From the NCBI GenBank assembly GCA_964473525.1, contig CAYYPK010000017.1, positions 1 to 64,000 on the forward strand: a stretch of 64,000 bases of DNA, in the 5' to 3' direction. The position numbers and the translations under genes were made by a program. Each line of letters opens with the position of its first letter. The stretch's first letter is position 1. Shown here in pieces: positions 19,501 to 28,000 of this stretch. The notes under the pieces are model-generated. The model had not been told where the DNA came from. It ran no database searches and worked only from the letters and a program-made list of their open reading frames with translations. Source of the DNA: GCA-2687025 sp964473525. GTDB lineage: Bacteria; Poribacteria; WGA-4E; GCA-2687025.

Positions 19501-20616
19501 GACACGTACAACATGAGCTCCAGCCAGAACGGCTTCTCGATCAGCGTCGCGGGATCCAGCACCCTGAGCATGACGCTCACGTTGGAGCTGTCGGCGACAC
19601 GCACGGGAACACCGGTCAATATCTCCCTGACGGCCAACGAGTGGCACACGATCTCGCTGCCGGGATCGGGCGATCTCACCGACCTGGACGCGGTGAACTT
19701 GTCCGCCTTCACGTGGAACGCCACCAGCGAGGTGTACGAGGCCCTCGGCGCGATGAGCGGCCTTGGGGTCGTCTCGCAGGGCGTCTTCATGGCGTCGAGT
19801 TCGTCGACGACGGTCTCGCTCGAGCTGGATGTCGACGACTACGCGTATCGCAGCGTGGACGTCACGCTCAGCCCAGGCTGGAATCTCGTGGGAGCTCCGG
19901 CGTCCCAGAACGACTCCACGTCGTGGGGAGACGCCACCGCTGATCTCCTGAGCGGGGGCTCGGCCAACCGAGTGTTCGCGTTCACGTCGTCCGCTGGCTA
20001 CACCGTTGCCACGACGTTGAGCGAAGGCGTTGGCTACTGGGTGCTGAACCCAGACGGCTCCGACTCCGTGGTGTCGTTGACCCAGGCGCGTCACCTTAGC
20101 GGAACGACGACGCAGTTCTTCCCCGCGCCCGCCTTGCCGGCGATGCAGTGGGAAGTGCCCGTTGTCATGCGCCCGCACGGCGGAGCCGCGCGCGAACTCA
20201 CCCTCGCATCCGCCCGCGACGCCTCGGACGACTTCGACGACTTCGACTTGCCGCAGCCGCCGCCAGCCTTCGGCTCCGACGGCGTGCAGTTCTACGTGCG
20301 CGCTCCGCACCCGGTTCGCCGGATGACCCGGGCGGTGTTGCCCGTGGGACACGGCGAGGGCGAGTGGTCTGTCGTTGCCGACGCTCCGGCAGGGGGGCGC
20401 CTACGTGGAGTGGAATTCGGACCTGATCCCCGAGCACTTCCGGGCGATCGTGACGGCGAACGGCGTCCGGTACGACATGCGCGAGACCAGGGGGATACGA
20501 CTGCCAGAAGGCGCGCACGAACTGCGCGTGGTGATGTCGTGGACCGCGCCAGAAATGACGCGGGCGCTCCCGAACTTCCCCAACCCATTCAACCCCGAGA
20601 CGTGGATTCCGTTTGA
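16570..20616 (+). CDS. Giant secreted cadherin/Ig-repeat surface protein, 5' part before a frameshift
   Basis: I prefer the ATG at 16570, directly before a signal peptide (hydrophobic residues about 17-37, APSAWTA cleavage region), over an in-frame start 192 nt upstream whose extension lacks protein character. Order of modules: an N-terminal surface module (ALTFGVSP...DFDDGLD...PP), a VCBS/Big-type module, four to five cadherin-like repeats of about 110 residues (EDSG...ITI.GLG... ...VTITATDDGT), the ESHAVTFGF module, the LSPGWNLVGAP module and the FD...PQPPP module. The frame breaks at a G6 tract (20392-20397). After that the encoded residues become Arg-rich and meaningless, while the proper continuation lies in the +1 frame. 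With one G fewer the protein would be 1424 residues. Confidence 0.85.
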   Translation: MNGSKNQGADRLARRGTVTALATVVTATFLFAVAPSAWTADDDWTATLTLTGALTTGGADVSRALTFGVSPSGTSDFDDGLDVASPPAAPSPNPTIYLENTAHTNTHLQQLVTDLRAFEPTGVEEQVWSLYVDNLAPEAWTIAWDISAVTTYWQTARIVNTTAGVDLDMTAASSTTIAAGDAYTYTITVREDGIPASVDIAATTAEDTAGSITLTSEDPTVDTYTVLTQPTNGTLTGTEPDMTYTPDADWVGEDSFTYQADDGILQDSATVTITVTEVNDDPTISAITDPADVLEDSGVSSSITIAGLGQGGGVDETSGVDVQTLTLAATSGNTALIADADLDLSATTWTTGDADPTVTFTPTADISGTAVITITATDDGTTNGGPDVLDVTATFTVTVTDVNDAPTISTITDPADVAEDSGVSADVTIAGLGVGGAADEAAAQTLTLSASSSDETVVAGLTLSTTTWVDGQANPTITFTPTADANGTAVITITATDDGTSNSVPAVLDVTTTFTVTVTEVNDTPTIGSINDPAAVDEDSGTSAAITISGLGVGGGADESAAPQTLTLVPTSSDQTLVPDANLTLSATTWVTGDADPTITYTPADEANGTAVITITATDDGTDDGVAAELDISTTFTVTVTTLNDAPTFDALADISVAEDAAEQTVSITTVSPGLSADESGQTVTFTVASGDTAIIADADLAISGTGATRTLTYTPTADAVGDVTITVTADDSQVLNNTTVDSFVVTVTEVNDVPAVDAIGDQIIAEGVTNSVTVAGLLAGGATDEDAQILTLSATSDTPGVVPDPTFDDASFVEGDTDPTLTFTPIGTGTVTITVTAEDDGADDGVLNAQSITTTFQITVVPVFDADLTVSTGAESHAVTFGFSSSATDTVDLGFADEITDSSGPTISVSFSRDGSGLKKDIIGTPSGTATWSLTAENLSGSAASVGFAWTQSEIDNLLSVAGSYNNAFLADDSSGDTYNMSSSQNGFSISVAGSSTLSMTLTLELSATRTGTPVNISLTANEWHTISLPGSGDLTDLDAVNLSAFTWNATSEVYEALGAMSGLGVVSQGVFMASSSSTTVSLELDVDDYAYRSVDVTLSPGWNLVGAPASQNDSTSWGDATADLLSGGSANRVFAFTSSAGYTVATTLSEGVGYWVLNPDGSDSVVSLTQARHLSGTTTQFFPAPALPAMQWEVPVVMRPHGGAARELTLASARDASDDFDDFDLPQPPPAFGSDGVQFYVRAPHPVRRMTRAVLPVGHGEGEWSVVADAPAGGRLRGVEFGPDPRALPGDRDGERRPVRHARDQGDTTARRRARTARGDVVDRARNDAGAPELPQPIQPRDVDSV

Positions 20617-20845
20617 ACTGGACGAGGCCGCGCGCGTTATGGTGAGTGTCCACGACACGCGTGGCGCTCTCGTGCGGCGTCTCGACCTCGGCTATCGCGA
20701 GCCTGGCTACTACACGGACAGGTCAACGGCGGCGCACTGGGACGGGAGAAACGCGCTGGGCGAAACCGTGGCTAGTGGCGTCTACTTCTACGTCCTCGAA
20801 GCTGGGGAACACCGTGTCGCGCGCCGAATGGTCATCCAGAAGTAA
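20375..20845 (+). CDS. 3' part of the frameshifted surface protein: FlgD-like C-terminal sorting domain
   Basis: This frame continues the upstream giant protein after the G6 tract. True homologous sequence begins at GGAYVEW (about 20392) and runs through PNFPNPFNPETWIPFEL to RMVIQK, matching the ends of the other two giant proteins. The formal TTG at 20375 is not a convincing start and has no Shine-Dalgarno, so this is the displaced C-terminus of the gene beginning at 16570 rather than an independent gene. Without it the upstream product would lack its sorting domain. Confidence 0.85.
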   Translation: MPTLRQGGAYVEWNSDLIPEHFRAIVTANGVRYDMRETRGIRLPEGAHELRVVMSWTAPEMTRALPNFPNPFNPETWIPFELDEAARVMVSVHDTRGALVRRLDLGYREPGYYTDRSTAAHWDGRNALGETVASGVYFYVLEAGEHRVARRMVIQK

Positions 20846-20879
20846 CGTGGGTCGCACACAGCCGATCTAGCAAGACGGG

Positions 20880-20903
20880 CTTACGTTGGCGTGCCGACGT
20901 AGG
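20880..20903 (+). terminator. Possible terminator after the second giant gene
   Basis: Stem of 8-10 bp (TACGTTGG / CCGACGTA with a G-T wobble, 4-nt loop CGTG) followed by GTCCGTTTTC, 35 nt after the stop at 20845. The U-run is short, so this is a moderate candidate. Confidence 0.35.
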
Positions 20904-20982
20904 TCCGTTTTCGCGTGCGAGCGACTTTTGGTGTAGAGTCCATGGGATTGGGCTTGACGCTCCGTGACGAGATGGGGAACTG

Positions 20983-22083
20983 ATGTCTACCGCGCGGATA
21001 CGCCGCTTGTCGATCTCGCTTATCACGGTCGCTGCTCTGGCGTTCGCGACGCTTTCCTCTTCCGGAGTAGAGCCCGCCGACGGACTCGGCGCCGTTTCGG
21101 AGAGCAACTGGGCGCTGGAGGTCTCGTTTGCGGGGGTCGCGGGAGGTCGTGACCGCACCCTTACACCTGTCGAGCTGGGAGTGCATCCGGCGGGAACAGG
21201 CAGCTTCGACCAGGGCATCGACCTGCTGCTACCTCCGCCGAATCCCGGCCCACTAGTGCCCGACGCGTATCTGTTCGACGCGGACGCGCCCTCATTTCTG
21301 CAGCGACTCACCCGCGACATGCGGGACACCCCAGCGTCGTCCCTCGACACGATGACGTGGACGCTCGTCTTCGAGAACAACGCCGAAGCCGACTGGACGA
21401 TGGGCTGGAATACCGCCGGCATGCCCGACCGGTGGGCGCCCCTGCGCATGCGCAGCGATGACATGGACATCGACATGCGCGAGGTGGGCACGGTGGTAGT
21501 GCCGTCTCAGACCGAGGTGATCTTCACAATCGAGGCCACGCTACAGGACGAGGGCGACATCCTCGTCGCTCGAGGTCTTGCCGAACACCGCGCAACCTCG
21601 GAGACGGACCCACGGGCGATCGACCTCGCTGGCGACGACCCCGTCTTCGTCAACACCCTCGATCCGGGAGCCCCTGTTGCCGTGGAGGCGGTGTCCTCGG
21701 ACCCCGACATCGTCAGCGTGTCCGTCGAAGACAACGAAGTCGTGCTGACGTTCGGAGAGCCGGGCGACGCGGTCATAACAGTGCAGGCCGTCAACGATGA
21801 CGGCTCGCCGGGGCCAGCGGTGGACTTCCCGGTCCTCGTGCTTGCCGACGACGAGAACAACGAACCGCCGATTGTCGAGCCCATCCGCCCGATCGTGATG
21901 GACGAAGGCGTCCGCGCCACTGTGGTCGTCGACGCGGTGGACCCCGACGATGACCCCGTGTTCGTGAGCGTTGTCAGGGTGAGATCCGCCACTGGAGGGG
22001 GGGGCTCCCGCCCTCACGGTGTCTCTGGACCGCGACCTTCCGCAGGTCCACCTCGACGCTGGCGCCGTCGACAAACGCGGTGA
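20983..22083 (+). CDS. Giant secreted modular surface protein, 5' part before a frameshift
   Basis: ATG with GGGG 6 nt upstream. The signal peptide is at residues about 8-28. It is followed by the same N-terminal surface module as the preceding giant protein (W-A-L-E-V..., FDQGIDLLLPPP) and a first Ig/cadherin-like module (NEPPIVEPIRP...). At a G8 tract (21997-22004) the frame becomes nonsense (Arg/Pro-rich) and stops at 22083. Deleting one G joins it to the +1 frame (GGGAPALTV), giving a 2894-residue protein that ends at 29668. As given, the product would be a short secreted fragment. Confidence 0.85.
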   Translation: MSTARIRRLSISLITVAALAFATLSSSGVEPADGLGAVSESNWALEVSFAGVAGGRDRTLTPVELGVHPAGTGSFDQGIDLLLPPPNPGPLVPDAYLFDADAPSFLQRLTRDMRDTPASSLDTMTWTLVFENNAEADWTMGWNTAGMPDRWAPLRMRSDDMDIDMREVGTVVVPSQTEVIFTIEATLQDEGDILVARGLAEHRATSETDPRAIDLAGDDPVFVNTLDPGAPVAVEAVSSDPDIVSVSVEDNEVVLTFGEPGDAVITVQAVNDDGSPGPAVDFPVLVLADDENNEPPIVEPIRPIVMDEGVRATVVVDAVDPDDDPVFVSVVRVRSATGGGGSRPHGVSGPRPSAGPPRRWRRRQTR

Positions 22084-25000
22084 GCGTTTCCTTGTGGACC
22101 TCACCGTGGAGGACGGCATCCACGAGCCGGTGCCGGTCGAATTCCTCGTCCTCGTACGTAGCGGCAACGAGCCGCCCGCTATTGGCGCGCCGGAGTCGCT
22201 GACGGTCGCGTCAGGCGAGGACGCCGTCATCAACGTCGTCGCCACCGACCCAAACGCGGGGGACGCCGTCGTGCTAACGGCCGTCCTTCGTGGGAGCTCT
22301 GGACCGACGACATCCGCGCTTGCCGCCGCCATCCGGACATTCAACCAGGCCGACGCCGTCGAAGCCGGGGGCTCGTTCACGAAGTCGTTTGTGTACACGG
22401 TCGAGCCGGAGCTTGAGGGGACGTACGCGGATATATGGTGGACCGCCGACGACGGCTTCGCGTCCACGTCGTCGGGTACGCAGCTCATCGTGGGAGACGT
22501 GAATCTGCCGCCGGAGGTCGAGCCCATCGACCCGCAAGTGGTGGAAGAGGGCGGCTTCCTCGAGGTTGCCATCGTCGCCTCGGACCCCGAGGGTGGGCCA
22601 CTGACGGCGCGCGTGACAGGGATGCCCGAGGGTGCGTCGTTCGACCCGAACACGTTCGTGTTGCGGTGGACGACGATCCCGTTCGGAGCCGCCGGGCGCC
22701 ACCTGCTCACCCTACGTCTCGTGGACGAGGGCGGGGCCAGCAAGACGTGTCCGATCAACATCACCGTCACCGATGTCAACCAGCCGCCCACGATCGTCTT
22801 GGGGGACTCCACCGACGCGGAGGGAGTGATGTCCGAGTTGACGGTCGTACGCGGCCTCGAAAGCGTCTATGTGGCGCAGGCGTACGACGCGGACGGCGAC
22901 GACATACAACTCCGGATAGCCGGCCTGCCAGAGTGGGTGCGCGGACGTCGCATCGGTGATCGGCGGAACCCGACGGCGATCCTTCAGTTGCAGGCGTTGG
23001 AGGACTCAGAGCCGTTCTCGTTCGTGCTCACGGCGACCGACCCGGAGGGCGTGTCCGCCGAAGAGACCGTGTCCGTGCTCATCGAGGATCCGCCGAACCT
23101 GCCCCCGCGCATCGAGGCGCCCCTGTCCGTGTCGGCCCAGGCCGGAGACATCGTCGATGTATTCGTGCCAGCGGTGGACCCCGACGAGGAGCCGCTGACG
23201 CTCACCATTGAGCCGCAGCCTGCCGGTCTCTCGTCGTCCGAGCAGGAAGGCGGCTTTCGCCTCACGTGGCGCACCGAGGAAGCCGACGCGCGTGACGAGC
23301 CATACGTGCTCACACTCACCGTGGCGGATGACGAAGGGGAGGAGGCTGCGGCCGTGTTCGTCATCACGGTCGAACAGCCAGCCAACCGACCCCCAACGGG
23401 AGGCGACCCGCTCCCAGTAGTCGTTGAGGAGGGTGACACGGTCGTGCTCGACCTTCTCGCTGGCGTCTTCGACATCAATGGCGATGTGCTGACGGCGGAG
23501 CTGACAACCGATCTGCCACCGAGCGCCTTCTCATTCGACACCGCGGCGGGCATCGCCACGCTGACCGTGTCTCCGGCCGCCGGCGACGCCGGGGCGTACA
23601 CGGCAGAAGTAACCATCAGCGACGGACGCGGCGGGCGGCTGGTCCACGGCTGGTCGGTCACCGTCCCGGCGGAGGTCACCGGACAGCTGCAGATCCTGTC
23701 GACCACGCCAACCATCATCGAGAGCACCGCGTTGGGCGGGTATCGGTTCATCGCTGTCATCACCACCCCGAACGGCGAGGATCCCGACAGTGTGGGTCTT
23801 ACCGTAACCCACAACGACGGCGTGTCACGCCAGCTCGAAATGTCCGCTACCGGCGTAGGGGATCTCCTCGATGGGGCGATCTTCGCGGTCACGACGCGTC
23901 TTGCGGAAGGCTCCTACACGTACACGGTGGATCTGACGCTGAACGGCGAGGTGCAGACTCTGTCCGGTGACGGGCCTCGAGTGGGATCGACGCTCGTGCA
24001 GCTTACGCAGGTCCGCGCGCTGGGGCGTTCGGGCGAGATTCCGTTCGCCTACGCGCTCCTGTACCCCAACCCGACAGGACGGGCGAACCTCGCGGTGGAC
24101 TACCGGCGTCAGGCGGGGGATCCGTGGACGCCCGCCTCCGTAACCGGCGACCTCATCGAGGTGACGAGTGGCGTCCAGCTTACTTTCGTGTGGGATTCCG
24201 CCGCCGATGTGCCGGACGCTGCGTCCGAACCGATCCAGATACAGGTCACGCCCGAGAACGGGATTCCCCGTGTGCTGACGCTTCTGGTGGCGAACGTCCC
24301 ACCGGCGGCGCCGACGCTCGACCTCCTGCCGCCGTCCTCGGTGACGACGGTGCGGGTCACGGGCCGCAGCGATTCACCAGGGGCGAACGTAGACATCATC
24401 ACGCAGGACGGGGACGTCGTCGGCAGAGCGTTCGTGGAGTCAGATGGTCTGTTTGCCGTCACGGTCACACTGCCCGAGGGTCGGAGCCTCCTGAGCGCCA
24501 TCGCGTCGCTGCCGACGGATGTTGACGAAAACGGGCCGCGCAGTCTCGCGTCTCGTCCCATTGAGGTCGTGGTTGACCCGGAGCCTCCGACGCTTGCGGT
24601 CGCTTCTCCCGCGCGGAAGTCCACCGTGGCGACGCGCACTCCGACGATATCCGTCCGCGCGGACTTCGGCATCAGCGGCGGCGAGATCGACTCCGCCGAC
24701 ATGCGCGTGAGCGGCAAATCCGTGCCGGTCGAGTATTCCCCGGAGAGCGGCGTGTTTACGGCGTCGAGGGAACTGCCCGACCTGCGGGTGGTGCTGGTTA
24801 CCTTCGTCGTGCGCAAAGCGAACGGTCTGTCGTCCTCCGTGGCGTGGACGTTCACGGTAGATCTGTCCGCCGACGACGTTACGGCGCCTGAAGTTGCGGG
24901 CGTCCGACCACGTGGCGTGGCGCGTCGCGTGGCACGCGTAGAGGCTACGCTCAGAGACGGCGAATCCGGCGTGGACGCGGACAGCATTGAGATCACGTTG

Positions 25001-28000
25001 GACGGCGACAGTCTTGCCCCCACTTTCCTGCTCAGCGACGCGCGCAACGGGCTCGCCGTCGCGGACATCCCCGATGAGCTCGCCCCGGGCGACCACGAGA
25101 TCGTCATCACGTTCGCCGACAGAGCTGGCAATGAGACAACGGCGACGAGGCGATTCAAGATTGCCGACGCCGTACAGCCACCGTCGTTGGACGACGACTT
25201 CGACTTCTCACCCACGAATTCACCGAACGCGACACTCAGCGGCTCGGCGGAGCCCAACGTCGATGTGGCCGTGTTCGTCGGCAATGACCTCGCGGGAGTC
25301 GCTCCCGCGGACGAAGAGGGCGCCTGGGAACTGGACATCACGTTCGGCGCCGAAGGCTCCCACGTCATCCACGCGCAGGCGCAGGACGCTTCCGGCGTGA
25401 AGTCGACGGGCGTCGTGTTCGGCGCCGTAATCTACGACCTGACTCCGCCACGCGTCGTTGTCGCGGTTCCCGCGCTGGGTTCCGTCACGGGCGATCTCGA
25501 TCCCGTCTTCATCGGCACGGTCTCGGACGGACTGAGCGGGGTAGACCCGGACACGTTCCTGTTCTCAGTGGGCTCTCCGTCGACGGCGACGTATGACGAG
25601 GCGACCGGACAGTTCACCGCGCAGGCGGACGATCCGCTTGCCAACAACTCGTCGGTGACAGTCGTCGTGACCGCGTCCGACCTGGCGGGCAACGTCGCCA
25701 CGCTCGAAGGCCCGGTGACCCTTGACGCGCGCTTGGGCGACGCCACGCCCCCAGCCATCCTGTCGGCGTCCATCGACGGATCGGCCCTCGCCGAGGGCGC
25801 GACTCCGGTGGTTCGCTCACTTCCGGCGACCGTCGCTCTGAGCGTCGTCGATGACCGGTCGGGTGTAAGCGGCGTCGCCGGCTTGCTGGACGGCGAGGAG
25901 ATCGAATTCACCGTCGAGGGCGACGCTGCAACGCTCGTCGTGGACGGTCTCGCAATCGGCGAGCACATTCTACTCGTGCGCGCCTCCGATACGGACGGCA
26001 ACATCGCGACGGTGCGCAGGTACACGTTTGCCGTCGGCGCGGCGCTGGCCGCTCCGTCCATTGACGCGCCCGCCGTGACATCCAACCCCGACCTCACCAT
26101 CACGGGCGTGGGCATCCCACCGTCGGTAGACTTCCGGTTGCTTGTGAACGACGCGCCGGTTGACGTGTCTGTCGTTGGTGATGCCTTCACCTCCGCCCCC
26201 GCCCGCTTGCAGGAGGGTGAGAACACAGTCGCCGCGATAGTCGAGGACACTGCGGGGGAGATCGCGCAAGCGGCCTCCGTCGTCCTTCTGGACACGCAGG
26301 CGCCGCGCGTGACCTTCCTGGAGCCGATAGCCGGGGCCGCCGTCGGGCCGCAGGCAGACACTGTTCGCGTGCGCTTTGACGACGACACGGAGGTCGACGT
26401 CGGCTCCGCTCGCCTGACGCTCGACGGGGAAGAGGCGCCACTGACGGACCTGGATGGCGTCACCGCCGAATACGTCGCGGCCGAGCCGTTCGCCGCGGCG
26501 GAAGTGGACGCCGTCGACGCGCGCCCGCGCTTCGCCCGCGCGGTTGTCCGCGATACGGCTGGGAACCTGGGCTCGGCGAGTATCGCATTCGTCGTGGACA
26601 CCACCGCTCCGTCCATTGAGGGCGTCATGCCTGCGAACGGCGAGGTGGCGCAGACGCTCGAACCCACCGTGTCAGCATCCATCACCGCGAGAGATGTCGA
26701 CCCGACAACGCTGGAGGTGCTATTCGGACCGCAGGGCGACACGATGGTGTCCGTCGTGGGCGACGCCAACTTCGAGTACCTCGTCTCCGTCGACACGTTC
26801 GTCTACGTCCCACTCGTCGAGGACGGGGGAACGTACGACGTGCTCGTCCGGGTAGCCGATCAGGCTGGGAACGTCGCCGAGAGCGCGTGGACGTTCAGCG
26901 TGGACACGCAGCAGATCGACGAGGTGGCGCCCATCATCACGGTGCTTTACCCGAAGCCGGGGCAGGCCATCAACGACGGCGGGCTCGACAACCTGTCGTT
27001 CTCGCTTGGGGACGCCGCCGGAGTAGACCCGAGCCGCGTGCATCTCTTCGTGAACGACCCTACGGGCGCCGCCCCTCTTCCCCTTGGCCGCTTGGAGGAA
27101 GAAGGCATCGCGCAGTTCAACCGGTCCACTGGGGTGGTGCGTATCCTTGGTCGCCGGCTCTTCCGCCCCTACCAGGGCGCGCGCGGCGGCTTCTCGTTTG
27201 ACCCACTGGAACTCAACGCCCTCGAGCGATCCCTGACGGGCGGCGAGGCCTCCTTCGACCCATTGGAACTCAACGCCCTGGAACGCAACTTGTCGGGCGC
27301 CGACGCGGCGTTCGAGCCTCCCGAGGCGAACACCATCGCCAGTTCGTTGGGCCAGAGCGGCGGCGGACTATCCTCGTCGTTGGAACGCTCTCTGAATACG
27401 GGTGTGGGGCTGCTCGGGCGGGGCGAGAACACCATGGGTGTGCAGGTCGCCGACCTGTCCGGGAACGTCTCGTTCGCCACGTGGTCGTTCTCCGTGTCGC
27501 TCGATCCGCCAGCGGCGCCGGTGTTCGACGATCGCGGAGCGTCAACGGGTGACCAGCTGACGACGGTCGCCGGCCACGTCCCTGGTCTGCTGACAGGAGA
27601 GACGCTCCCAGTAGTCGTGGACCTGCGTGTGAACGAGGTGTCCGCCGGTCGCGTCGAAGTGACCACTACGGACGGACGCTTCGCGTTCACTAACGTCAGC
27701 ATCGTCGCGGGCGACAACGTAATGACCGCCACGGCGGAAGACAATGCCGGCAACCTCAGCAACCGCTCCGATTCAATGACGCTCGTCGGCGATCTGGTCG
27801 CCCCGGTTGTAACGCTGCTGTCCACACCGTCCGCGCTGCCCACGAATCAGTTCACGCTCAGCGGCAAGGTGGCGGATGACCGCAACGAGACGCCGGCGTC
27901 GGTGACCGTCAAGCACAACGACACAACCATCGAGCTCGGGGCGGCGCTTGGTTCGTTCAACCAGCTCGTGACACTTGACCCAGGGGCGAACACGCTGTCC

